A DNA stretch of 27,459 bases from CAZDAM01 sp964503595 (GTDB lineage Bacteria; Muiribacteriota; UBA6191): positions 1 to 27,459 of the forward strand of contig CAZDAM010000040.1 in the NCBI GenBank assembly GCA_964503595.1. Reading direction: 5' to 3'. Positions 16,283 through 24,330 of the stretch are shown in pieces. A program made the translations under genes and the position numbers. The first letter of the stretch is position 1. Each line of letters begins with the position of its first letter. The notes beneath the pieces were generated by a model. It saw nothing but the letters and a program-made list of their open reading frames with translations, was not told the origin of the DNA and ran no database searches.

Positions 16283-16313
16283 TTCTACTGAGCTCATCAG
16301 CCTCGGAGCTTTT

Positions 16314-16341
16314 ATTGTCATTGAAAACCCTTCTTGACAAT
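16314..16341. repeat. Inverted repeat in the divergent intergenic region
   Basis: ATTGTCA (16314-16320) and TGACAAT (16335-16341) are perfect 7-base arms 14 bases apart (centre to centre 21 bases, about two helical turns). It lies in the AT-rich region between the divergent SapC and HD-GYP genes and could be a dimeric regulator site. No regulator gene is adjacent. Confidence 0.4.
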
Positions 16342-16420
16342 AATTCCAAATACCAAACACAAAAAACCGACTTTCGTTTATTTTGGATATTTTTATCCAA
16401 CGGTTCCAAAAACTCATGGA

Positions 16421-16449
16421 TTGCCCTTCACACCATACAGGACTAGAAT
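16421..16449 (+). promoter_or_regulatory. Promoter of the HD-GYP signalling operon
   Basis: TTGCCC (16421-16426) and TAGAAT (16444-16449, five of six) are separated by exactly 17 bases. Transcription would begin near 16456, about three bases before ATG 16459, so the message would be almost leaderless. No Shine-Dalgarno sequence precedes the start. Confidence 0.65.
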
Positions 16450-16458
16450 AGCTCGCTT

Positions 16459-18099
16459 ATGCAGAATTTATCCGGTCGTAAACTCATTGATCGCAAAGGC
16501 CTCAAATCCCTGATTCAGGAAGGGCGTTCTTTTTTCCCTGAACTGGAAATCGGAATCAGAGTGGATCAGGAAACCATTCTGCCCATCCCAAGGCAAGATG
16601 ATGCAGAACACCACCTGCTGGAATTTGATGGCCGAAAAGTCCATATAGATGTCAGCGGAATCCCCCAGGCCCAGACGGCCCAGCTTTTTCTGAGATCGCT
16701 TGAGTACTCCATTTCCGGCTCGGTTCAGAAGGCCATGCTGGGCCAGGAAGTCCTGGAAAAGTACCGCGAAATCAACAGCATGTTCCAGCTGTCTTCAGCC
16801 CTGCACCAGGCCAAATTTCTGGAAGATGTCGGGCAGGTCATCTGCTCCCAGCTGGCCGATGCCCTGCAATGCGAAACCGTGATTCTCGGAATCCGGAGGG
16901 AAATCCGCAAAAAGGAAGTTTTTGCCCGCCTGGCCAAGTATGGAACCGACATCTGCGAAGATGAAACCCGCGAACTCGAAGCCCTGAGGGATCTGGTGGC
17001 TCAGAACAGCATCGCCGACATTTACACCCAGCCCGAAGCCAGAGGCTTTCCCCAGGGTACTCCCGCCCCTCTCCTGTTTGCACCGCTAAGAGCCAAGGAA
17101 GAAGATCTTGGTGGCCTGATTCTCGCCAACCCCAAGAAAGGCTGGTTTGACTCCGGAGATCTGAAAATGGCCGTTACTCTGGCCAGTGCCAGTGCCTATT
17201 CTTTGGAAAACGCCCTCCTGTTCGAAGAAATCGAGCAGGTCTTTGACAGCATGATGCGGGGTATGATTGCAGCCATTGACGAAAGAGACAGCGCCACGTC
17301 CGGCCACTCTGCCCGTATCTCCATGATCTGCGAGCGCTTCGCCAGAGCCGTGAACCGCACAAAAAGCGGAAAATACGCCGACTACGAATTCACCCGCGAG
17401 CAGCTTCGGGAAATCCGCTATGCCGGGCTCCTGCACGACATCGGGAAAATCGGGGTCCGCGAAGAAGTTCTCAAGAAAAAAAACCGTTTACATGAAGGTG
17501 TCATAACCGGGATTCTGGCTCGTCTGGATTATGCCGAACTCCTCCTGAATCAGGACCTGTCCCGCGCACGTACATCCATCATCCGGTCCAATCAGGCCTA
17601 CAACCTGCTCCCGGAAGACAAAGCGATTCTGGAAGAGCTCCATCAGACTCAGATCACAAACCACCGGGACGAAGTCATCCACCTTCTGAATGACTCTGAA
17701 TTTGAAGCCCTGTCTCTTGCTCACGGGAATCTGACTTTTTCTGAAGTCCAGGAAATGCGAAAACACCCCGCTGGAAGTCTGAAGATCCTTTCAAAAATCC
17801 AGTTCTCCCGTGATTTGCGAAACATTCCCATCATAGCTGCCCAGCACCATGAGAAGCTGGATGGTACCGGCTATCCCCTCGGAATTACAGGAGATAAAAT
17901 CCTGCTGCAGTCCCAGATCATGTGCATCGCCGATATCTATGAAGCTCTGGTAGCCAAGGACAGACCCTACAAACCCCCTTTGTCACGAGAGGATTCATTG
18001 GCTATTATTGAACAGGAAGTCCGGGAAGGCAAAATCGAGCCCGAACTGTTCCTGATCTTCAAGGAAAACCTCGATGCAATCGTCGGCGCTGGAAAATAA
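16459..18099 (+). CDS. GAF/HD-GYP domain protein (cyclic-dinucleotide phosphodiesterase type)
   Basis: The 546-residue cytoplasmic protein has an N-terminal region (1-100) of unknown fold, a GAF-like domain (about 108-255) and an HD-GYP domain (about 258-540). Expected metal ligands are present: H283 (SGHSARI), H326-D327 (LLHDIGKIG), H436, H463-H464 and D492, and the GYP motif reads HHEKLDGTGYP (463-473). HD-GYP enzymes hydrolyse c-di-GMP or related cyclic dinucleotides. Between HD and the third His there are 110 residues instead of about 30, so roughly 80 extra helical residues (about 345-428) are inserted. The last 26 bases overlap the start of the hybrid kinase gene. The GAF domain probably senses a small ligand or mediates dimerisation; the kinase and receiver encoded next may control it (inference). 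Confidence 0.92.
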   Translation: MQNLSGRKLIDRKGLKSLIQEGRSFFPELEIGIRVDQETILPIPRQDDAEHHLLEFDGRKVHIDVSGIPQAQTAQLFLRSLEYSISGSVQKAMLGQEVLEKYREINSMFQLSSALHQAKFLEDVGQVICSQLADALQCETVILGIRREIRKKEVFARLAKYGTDICEDETRELEALRDLVAQNSIADIYTQPEARGFPQGTPAPLLFAPLRAKEEDLGGLILANPKKGWFDSGDLKMAVTLASASAYSLENALLFEEIEQVFDSMMRGMIAAIDERDSATSGHSARISMICERFARAVNRTKSGKYADYEFTREQLREIRYAGLLHDIGKIGVREEVLKKKNRLHEGVITGILARLDYAELLLNQDLSRARTSIIRSNQAYNLLPEDKAILEELHQTQITNHRDEVIHLLNDSEFEALSLAHGNLTFSEVQEMRKHPAGSLKILSKIQFSRDLRNIPIIAAQHHEKLDGTGYPLGITGDKILLQSQIMCIADIYEALVAKDRPYKPPLSREDSLAIIEQEVREGKIEPELFLIFKENLDAIVGAGK

Positions 18100-20524
18100 T
18101 CCGACCGTCAAGGTCAGTCTCAAGTACAAATTTGCGATCTTTTCTTCCATTCTGATTCTGATTGTCTGCTCCGTCCTTTCCGCATTTCTTCTGGAACAGG
18201 TAGAAGAAGAACTCAAGCGACAGATACACCTGCGAGGCACGGGAAGCATCACCAACTTTGCCCAGAACGCACGCTATTCCATTCCAACTCAGGACTCCAT
18301 CTTTCTTCAGACTCTGGTCGAAAGAGAAATCATGAAGGATGACGTCACTCACGTGATTGTCATGAATGAGCAGGGGCGCTATATCGGCAATTCCAATTCT
18401 GCCATGGTCGGACGCATGACCGACGACCCGTATGAGGAGAATCTCCTGCAAACCGTCGATCGTCTGACGGTCGGAAAAACGATCATATCAAGCGGAGAAA
18501 CAGTCTACGATTTCATCCTGCCCATCCTCGAATCGGACATCTACACAGAGGACCGCTATTCAGATCCGTCAAGCGTGCGCCGCCGTCAGCAGGACCGGAA
18601 GAATCTGGGCATCATCCGTATCGGCATTTCCTTTCGTAAGATGGAAGGTTCCCTGCAGAAGACCCGTGACTCGGTTCTCTACATTTCCCTGATCATCGCG
18701 GGAATTTCCATTCTACTCGCCTTCTGGTACGGAAAAGTCCTGATCAAACCATTGAGTGAAATGACCCGTACCGCCAACCGTCTGGCCAGTGGCTATCTGG
18801 ATGAGAGGGTGGAAATCCAGGGCTCGGATGAGATTGCCGTCCTCGCCCAGAATTTCAACACCATGGCCAAAAGCCTTCAGGAAAGCCGCTCGAATCTCTG
18901 GAAACTGAACAAAGACCTGGAGTACATGGTGGAAGAAAGGACGGGAGAACTGAAACGGGCCTACGAAGAGCTTCAGCAGATTGATGAACTCAAATCAACC
19001 TTCCTTTCCACCGTTTCCCACGAACTCAGAACCCCCCTGACTTCCGTTCTTGGCTTTGCCAAAATGATCGAAAAGCAGTTCACCCGTCACATACAGCACA
19101 TCCTGCCCGAAGACAATGTCAAAGCCATCAAGGCCCGCGACACCATTCTGACCAACCTGGAAATCATCACCCAGGAATCCAACCGCCTGGCCCGCCTGAT
19201 CAATGACGTTCTGGATCTGGCCAAGATCGAGTCCGGAAAAATGAGCTGGATGGAAACCGAATACAATCTGGTGGATATCTGCCAGCGTGCTATCCACAAT
19301 GTCCAGGGACTTTTAAGCGGAAGCAGGGTTCTGGTCGAACTCAGGGCTCCAAATCCCTGCCCCCCAGTCCTTCGGGGGGATGCCGACCGTATTCTTCAGG
19401 TCATCACCAACCTTTTGTCCAACGCTATCAAGTTTACCGAGGAAGGCGTGATTATCGTCTGCGTGGAGGCCAAGGACGGCTATGCCCAGGCCTACGTGAA
19501 GGATTCCGGGATCGGGATTTCCGAAGAGGATCTCCTCAAAGTCTTTGACAAGTTTCTCCAGGTCGGCGACACCCTGACCAACAAGCCCCAGGGAACCGGT
19601 CTGGGACTTTCCATCTGTAAAGAGATCATTGAGCACCATCATGGTCAGATCTGGGCGGATTCCATGGTCGGAAAAGGTTCAACCTTCTATGTTGCCCTAC
19701 CGGTGGACTCCAGCCAGCCAGTCCCTGAATCCGTTAAGGAAGTCACCTTCCGCCTCCAGAACAAACTGGAGAAGATGAACAAGGCCGAATACCTGATTCT
19801 GATCGCTGATGAAGACCCTGAAGTGAGAGATGTCCTGCAGGAAGCTCTGGAATCTGAGGGGTACCGGACCATTCAGGCTGTCAACGGCAAGGAAGCCTAT
19901 GATCTGGCCATGGAGTATCCGGTCAATGCCATTATTCTTGACATCATGATGTACGAAATCGATGGGTTCGACACCCCGCATCATCTCAAGAACAATCCCC
20001 GTACCAAGAATATCCCGATTGTTCTTCTCTCTGTCGTTATGGATCGGGAAGAAACCATGCAGCTCGGAGCCACGGCCTATATCACCAACCCCCTGGATGC
20101 TGAGAAAATCCTTTCCCGTCTGACCGAAATCCTGAGGCAGGAAGGCAAGAACGCTCTGGCAGGCTCATCCCTCTGTTTCCTCGGCGCAGGCAAAGGCGCC
20201 AAAGCCCCATGGACCCGCGAGCTTCGCAACATGGGAGTGGATGTCGAATTCCATGAAAATTTCCAGGCCCTCCACAAAGCGGTGGAAGCCTCCCCTCCAA
20301 CCTGTCTTTTTGTAGACTTCAAATCCCTTCAGATTTCTCCCAATACTTTCTTCAAAACCTTCCGCAATAACGATCGACTGAACATGCTCCCCCTGATCGT
20401 CACGATTCATGCCGAACCGATTGCCCGTGTGATTGACGCCTTTCCGGTTCGCCGCATCGTCTCGATGCAGGATATACTGGACTCCGTCAACGAACTTTTC
20501 ACCAAACGCCAGCCCAAAGCTTAG
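18074..20524 (+). CDS. Membrane hybrid sensor histidine kinase with two C-terminal receiver-like domains
   Basis: The 816-residue protein starts at ATG 18074 inside the HD-GYP gene, with AAGGAAAA upstream. Order of domains: membrane segment (about 18-40), periplasmic sensor region (about 41-197, dCache/PAS-like in length), second membrane segment (about 200-218), HAMP (about 219-272), coiled linker, HisKA with phospho-acceptor H316 (SHELRTP), HATPase with N box NLLSNAIKF, G1 DSGIGI and G2 GTGLGLSICKEI, then a receiver (571-685) and a final receiver-like domain (about 697-812). In the first receiver the acidic pair D579/E580, D623 and S653 are present, but the conserved Lys is N672 (YITNP). 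In the last domain only FVDFK resembles a phosphorylation site and no acidic cluster is seen. The kinase core is complete; phosphate could pass to the stand-alone receiver encoded next. Confidence 0.94.
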   Translation: MQSSALENNPTVKVSLKYKFAIFSSILILIVCSVLSAFLLEQVEEELKRQIHLRGTGSITNFAQNARYSIPTQDSIFLQTLVEREIMKDDVTHVIVMNEQGRYIGNSNSAMVGRMTDDPYEENLLQTVDRLTVGKTIISSGETVYDFILPILESDIYTEDRYSDPSSVRRRQQDRKNLGIIRIGISFRKMEGSLQKTRDSVLYISLIIAGISILLAFWYGKVLIKPLSEMTRTANRLASGYLDERVEIQGSDEIAVLAQNFNTMAKSLQESRSNLWKLNKDLEYMVEERTGELKRAYEELQQIDELKSTFLSTVSHELRTPLTSVLGFAKMIEKQFTRHIQHILPEDNVKAIKARDTILTNLEIITQESNRLARLINDVLDLAKIESGKMSWMETEYNLVDICQRAIHNVQGLLSGSRVLVELRAPNPCPPVLRGDADRILQVITNLLSNAIKFTEEGVIIVCVEAKDGYAQAYVKDSGIGISEEDLLKVFDKFLQVGDTLTNKPQGTGLGLSICKEIIEHHHGQIWADSMVGKGSTFYVALPVDSSQPVPESVKEVTFRLQNKLEKMNKAEYLILIADEDPEVRDVLQEALESEGYRTIQAVNGKEAYDLAMEYPVNAIILDIMMYEIDGFDTPHHLKNNPRTKNIPIVLLSVVMDREETMQLGATAYITNPLDAEKILSRLTEILRQEGKNALAGSSLCFLGAGKGAKAPWTRELRNMGVDVEFHENFQALHKAVEASPPTCLFVDFKSLQISPNTFFKTFRNNDRLNMLPLIVTIHAEPIARVIDAFPVRRIVSMQDILDSVNELFTKRQPKA

Positions 20525-20533
20525 GAAGAGCCA

Positions 20534-20923
20534 ATGACCAAAAAAATTCTGATCGCTGAAGACGAAAGTCATCTGAGGTTTCTTCTGGAACAGACCCTTG
20601 AGGATCTGGAAGACTACGATGTCGAGATCAAGGCCGTGGAAAACGGCCAGCTTGCCCTTGATTCCATTGCCGAAGAAAAACCGGATCTTTTGTTTCTGGA
20701 TGTGATGATGCCACTGGTCAACGGCTTTGAGGTCTGTGAAAAAATCAAATCCGATCCGGACACGACCGACATCTTTGTGATCATGCTGACCGCCAAGGGA
20801 CAGGAGGCGGATCGCATCCGTGGAGAAGCGGCCGGGGCCAATCTCTACCTGACCAAACCCTTCGATCCCTTCGAAATTGTCAAAATCGCCTGCCGGGAAC
20901 TCAAGATTGATCTGAAAGACTGA
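20534..20923 (+). CDS. Single-domain response regulator (CheY-like receiver)
   Basis: This 129-residue protein is a lone receiver domain with every key residue: E9/D10 (AEDES), phospho-acceptor D56 (LFLDVMMP), T86 (MLTAKG) and K108 (YLTKPFDP). There is no output domain, so it acts by binding another protein or as a phosphate shuttle. It starts 9 bases after the hybrid kinase stop with GGAAGAG as ribosome site, so it is certainly cotranscribed. The neighbouring kinase has a receiver missing the Lys that is present here, which makes this protein the best candidate for its real phosphate acceptor; the HD-GYP protein is a possible target (inference). Confidence 0.95.
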   Translation: MTKKILIAEDESHLRFLLEQTLEDLEDYDVEIKAVENGQLALDSIAEEKPDLLFLDVMMPLVNGFEVCEKIKSDPDTTDIFVIMLTAKGQEADRIRGEAAGANLYLTKPFDPFEIVKIACRELKIDLKD

Positions 20924-20976
20924 AACCTTTCCCCTGAAACTGGCGTATAGACAGCAACACCCCTGAGAGGTATTGC

Positions 20977-22629
20977 ATGAAACGCATTCTGATATCCCTG
21001 ACACTCTGGCTGGCTTTGGCCGTAAGCCTCTTTGCCCAGCCCCTGGCAACCCAGCAGGTTGTTTTCATGACCCGGGTCGGCAACGACTCCTCAGGTCAGC
21101 CTGTCATGCGTATTGCCGATTCCTCAACGGATCCTGCCCTGGCCCGTCTTTTCAACCGTGTCATGGCGGATCGTGGTGTTCAGCGGGTTATTGCTTCCCA
21201 CCAGGAACAACAGCAGAAATCCATGCAGGCCCTCGTGCCTGCCGGAACCCATCTGACCCAGAGACCAGAGCCGGTTTACATCGAAGTCGGCAACGGAGTC
21301 GGGACCTACAATGACTGGAAGGGAACCTTCACCCTGAGTGGCTCCAATGGTCAGAATCAGGCCATTGATCAGTCTCGCGTTGTCATCGATCTGAATGACT
21401 CCATCTTCCAGGCCCAGGACCGTTCCCTGGTCGAGCAGACTTTTGTTCATGAAATCGGTCACGGCATCATGCGCCAGGTCTATGGAAAGTCCAATCTGCC
21501 CGACACTCCCTGGCTGGGCAAAGCGCACTACGGAGATCTCATCACTGACGAAGCCCTGGGAATTATTGAAGGCTGGGCAGAATTTGTCGGTGCTTATTTC
21601 ACCGGACGCAATACCATCGCCGAGGATCCAGCTGAATCCATTTCTCAGAATGCCTATGCCTACACCGATAATGGCACTCCCAAAACCCCGGAAAACCTGA
21701 TGAAAACCGAAGGCTGGGTTGCTACCGTTCTTCTGTGGTACTCACAGCATCCAAGCATTACCGGTGGATATGAGAAACTCCTCAATGCCATGCGTCAGGG
21801 AAGGCATGCCAGCCTGAATGACCTGCTCAAAAACCTGATTGTCATGTATCCGGAAACTTCAGACATCATTTCGGAAATCCTGACCAAGGCTTCAATCAAT
21901 CAGATTTCAGCCCCTCTCGGCGCTCCTCTTCAATCCCAGACTCCGACAGAACCCCTGCCTGCTGTGGATGTAGCTACCGGCACCACCGGTGGTGGGGATC
22001 AGGATCTGACCCGCCTGTTTGATGATTATCAGTCCAGCATGAATACTCTGGCCCAGCTCAAGACCGACCTGGTCAACTGGAACCGCTACCCCGGAGCCCA
22101 GGCTCAGGAAATCATGCGTCGCCTGACTTTCCAGCAGGGTCTGGTTCAGTCCTTAAGGGCCCAGCTGGTCCAGCAGATGGCCCGAAAAAAAGGCAGCGGC
22201 ACAACTGAGCTGATTGCTCAGAAGGTCCTGGATTCTCTGGAGCACATCCGCTATGAGCACAACAAACTTCTGCAGTCCTATCAGAATGTCAGTTTCTGGG
22301 ACACAGCTCAGAAAGAGCGCCTGAAGGCCGAACTCTCAGCCTATCAGGAACTTTACGGGATGCAGAAAAAGCTGGCTGATGAAATGGATCAGACTGTTCT
22401 GGTCGCCGTATGGAAGCAGCGCCAGGAAAGGCTGAAGTACCGTTTCGAACAGGCCCGGGCCATGCAGGCTTCCCAGGCAGCCGCCCCCTCTTCCAGTAAC
22501 CACTGCTACATGGGCGACTGCAAGGATGCCTACAGCAAACTCGTCGGTGCCATTGAAGCCAACCGGCGCAGTGAAGATGCCCGCACGCTTCTGAAGCAGT
22601 ACGGCAATTCCAGAAACAGCGGCAACTAG
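20977..22629 (+). CDS. Secreted HExxH zinc metalloprotease (gluzincin-like), paralogue of the one at 5005-6585
   Basis: The 550-residue protein begins at ATG 20977 after GAGAGGT and has a signal peptide (to about VSLFA-Q). HEIGH at 158-162 supplies zinc ligands and catalytic Glu; EGWAEF at 198-203 gives the likely third ligand. MKTEGWVATV follows at about 244. All three blocks match the protein at 5005-6585 (HExxHxI...YG, EGxAE, TEGxVAxV), at the same order and spacing. After a Pro/Thr/Gly-rich linker (about 308-330) the C-terminal 200 residues are a Gln/Leu/Arg-rich helical region with a CYMGDC pair of cysteines near the end. It lies 53 bases after the receiver gene and is followed by a terminator, so it may belong to the signalling operon and be a regulated or sensed extracytoplasmic protease (inference). 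Confidence 0.85.
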   Translation: MKRILISLTLWLALAVSLFAQPLATQQVVFMTRVGNDSSGQPVMRIADSSTDPALARLFNRVMADRGVQRVIASHQEQQQKSMQALVPAGTHLTQRPEPVYIEVGNGVGTYNDWKGTFTLSGSNGQNQAIDQSRVVIDLNDSIFQAQDRSLVEQTFVHEIGHGIMRQVYGKSNLPDTPWLGKAHYGDLITDEALGIIEGWAEFVGAYFTGRNTIAEDPAESISQNAYAYTDNGTPKTPENLMKTEGWVATVLLWYSQHPSITGGYEKLLNAMRQGRHASLNDLLKNLIVMYPETSDIISEILTKASINQISAPLGAPLQSQTPTEPLPAVDVATGTTGGGDQDLTRLFDDYQSSMNTLAQLKTDLVNWNRYPGAQAQEIMRRLTFQQGLVQSLRAQLVQQMARKKGSGTTELIAQKVLDSLEHIRYEHNKLLQSYQNVSFWDTAQKERLKAELSAYQELYGMQKKLADEMDQTVLVAVWKQRQERLKYRFEQARAMQASQAAAPSSSNHCYMGDCKDAYSKLVGAIEANRRSEDARTLLKQYGNSRNSGN

Positions 22630-22647
22630 TTCATACGGACTTGTCCC

Positions 22648-22695
22648 ACGCCGGAGAAAGCGCTAAGATGGCGCCTCTCCGGCGTTTTGCCTTTT
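22648..22695 (+). terminator. Rho-independent terminator
   Basis: A 10-base-pair perfect stem ACGCCGGAGA / TCTCCGGCGT (22648-22657 with 22676-22685) continues inward to GCGC/GCGC and ends in TTTTGCCTTTT. It closes the signalling/metalloprotease unit, 18 bases after the stop. Confidence 0.92.
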
Positions 22696-22715
22696 ACAGG
22701 ATAAAGGACTGAAGC

Positions 22716-23126
22716 ATGAGCATTAACGATCAGATTGCGCAACTGAAAACCAAACTTGAGCAGACGACCCAGGCAGTGGAAAGAGCTCTGGACCGGGAAC
22801 TGGACCGCCTGCTTACCGAAGAAGGGGTTCAGGGCTATTACCTTCAGAAGGATGGCGTCAACCATACTATAAGCGTCCGCAAAAAAGGCAATTCCGCGGA
22901 ATTTCTGATTGATGTCGAAGAATATCTTCAGGCCAGCCTCCTCGGACACCGTGAAGTTCAGGCCTTTCATCTGCGCTCCGTCAATGGCAGCGATGTCAAA
23001 AACGTTGCCCTGAACCATTCCGATCTGAACCATCTTCACTCTTCTTTTACAACCGAAATTGACAAACTTCTGGTTCTCTTCGTCCAGATGGTCGAAGCCT
23101 CCATTCTTGGAGTGGACCAATCCTGA
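22716..23126 (+). CDS. Small soluble protein of unknown function
   Basis: The 136-residue product begins at ATG 22716 after AGGATAAAGGAC. The N-terminal 35 residues (INDQIAQLKTKLEQTTQAVERALDREL) form a coiled-coil-like helix, followed by a beta-rich central region (GYYLQKDGVNHTISVRKKG, EFLIDVEEYLQ) and a C-terminal helix (EIDKLLVLFVQMVEASILG). No signal peptide or membrane segment is visible and I do not recognise a family. It is first in the operon that contains smpB and starts 20 bases after a terminator, so its promoter must overlap that region; none is clear. Confidence 0.8.
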   Translation: MSINDQIAQLKTKLEQTTQAVERALDRELDRLLTEEGVQGYYLQKDGVNHTISVRKKGNSAEFLIDVEEYLQASLLGHREVQAFHLRSVNGSDVKNVALNHSDLNHLHSSFTTEIDKLLVLFVQMVEASILGVDQS

Positions 23127-23130
23127 AAAG

Positions 23131-23871
23131 ATGCTGCAAAAACTCCTGTTTTTTTTATCCCTTGCCGGATTTGCCGCAGCAGCCCCCAACCCTCACGAGC
23201 TTTTCCTGAAAGCCTGGGAGGCCTGGCTCAAGGATTCCCTTCCTGAAGCCGAGGAAAATGCCCGGGCTGCCATGCGGCTGGATCCGAAAATGGCCGAAGC
23301 CCGCTATCTTCTGGCCCGCATTCTTTTCCGTAAAGGTGAAAACGATGCCGCCATCAACGCCTTTCGGTCAGGACAGGAACTTCGTCGGGACAACCAGGAA
23401 AGGCTCAGAAATCTGGTCAGTGCTTCTCCCATTGATCGCAGTTCCTCAAGCGGCTCAGCTGTCTTTGAAGCAATGCTCAATCTGGATGAGGCAAAGAAAC
23501 AGTATTATCGCGGCAAGACTGCCCTGAAACAGGGCTTTTGGCAGGAAGCTGCCGAATCATTCTTTCTCGCTGCCCGGCTGGATCCAGCCAGAATGGAATA
23601 CAAAGAAGCCCTCATGCGGGTCTATCTCGATATGAGCGATATGACTGCCGCCGAGGATAAGGCATGGGATATCCTTGAGGAGAATCCTCTTCAAAAGGAA
23701 ATCTACGTCCTCTTTGTGGATCGCTACGGGGAGTTGGGCAAGCCGGAATCCGCCCTGAAATGGGTCGAGGAAGGCCTGAAGGTTTATCCTGCCGATTCCT
23801 ATCTTCGGGATCGACGGCTTTATTTTGACTGGGAGGCCCGCCGCCTCCGTCGTACACATTCTCATGAGTGA
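23131..23871 (+). CDS. Secreted TPR-repeat protein
   Basis: Although the frame opens earlier, ATG 23131 starts a signal peptide (MLQKLLFFLSLAGFAAAAPNP), giving 246 residues, and lies 4 bases after the previous stop. The mature part is nearly all TPR-like: units are seen at about 30-62 (LPEAEENARAAMRLDPKMAEA), 63-90 (YLLARILFRKGENDAAINAF), 130-165 (GFWQEAAESFFLAARLDPARM) and 190-225 (YGELGKPESALKWVEEGLKVYP). It probably assembles or tethers proteins in the periplasm. Its end overlaps smpB by 8 bases. No specific partner is indicated. Confidence 0.87.
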   Translation: MLQKLLFFLSLAGFAAAAPNPHELFLKAWEAWLKDSLPEAEENARAAMRLDPKMAEARYLLARILFRKGENDAAINAFRSGQELRRDNQERLRNLVSASPIDRSSSSGSAVFEAMLNLDEAKKQYYRGKTALKQGFWQEAAESFFLAARLDPARMEYKEALMRVYLDMSDMTAAEDKAWDILEENPLQKEIYVLFVDRYGELGKPESALKWVEEGLKVYPADSYLRDRRLYFDWEARRLRRTHSHE

Positions 23872-24328
23872 TTCCGTTTCTGTGCTCAATCGCAAGGCCA
23901 AGGCCGAATATCAGATTCTTGAGGCTGTCGAGGCCGGACTTGTCCTGACCGGCACCGAAGTCAAGTCGATCAAAACAGGGGGTAAAGTCAATTTTGCCGA
24001 TTCCTATGTAAAACTCCTGAACGGGGAATTCTTTCTGATCCATTGCCACATTCACCCTTACTCCCATGGCACCGGCTTCAATCATGACCCTACCCGGACC
24101 AGAAAACTGCTTCTGCATCGTCGTGAAATCGAGCGTCTGGCCATCAAGCTTCAGGATATTGGACTAACGATTGTTCCGCTGAAGCTCTATATAAAAAAAG
24201 GTAAGATCAAGCTGGAAATCGGGCTGGTAAAAGGCAAGAAAATCCACGAAAGACGAGAAGACATCAAGAAGCGGGATGTACGCCGCGATCTGGAAAAAAG
24301 CTTCAAGTCCTCCCAAATCAAACTCTGA
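23864..24328 (+). CDS. smpB: SsrA-binding protein SmpB
   Basis: From ATG 23864 the product has 154 residues, normal for the family. The diagnostic blocks are all there: NRKAKAEYQILEAVEAGLVLTGTEVKSIK at the start, VNFADSYVKLLNGE, HIHPYSHGTGFNHDPTRTRKLLLHRREI, LTIVPLKLYIKKGKIKLEIGLVKGKK and a basic tail with DIKKRDVRRDLEKSFK. SmpB brings tmRNA to ribosomes stalled on broken messages. The start overlaps the TPR gene by 8 bases and lacks its own Shine-Dalgarno sequence, so translation is probably coupled. An ssrA gene is not in this window. Confidence 0.97.
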   Translation: MSDSVSVLNRKAKAEYQILEAVEAGLVLTGTEVKSIKTGGKVNFADSYVKLLNGEFFLIHCHIHPYSHGTGFNHDPTRTRKLLLHRREIERLAIKLQDIGLTIVPLKLYIKKGKIKLEIGLVKGKKIHERREDIKKRDVRRDLEKSFKSSQIKL

Positions 24329-24330
24329 TT

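Noticed and set aside
20165..21049. 294-residue minus-strand open frame
   Set aside because: It runs opposite the kinase end and the complete receiver gene, whose motifs are unmistakable.
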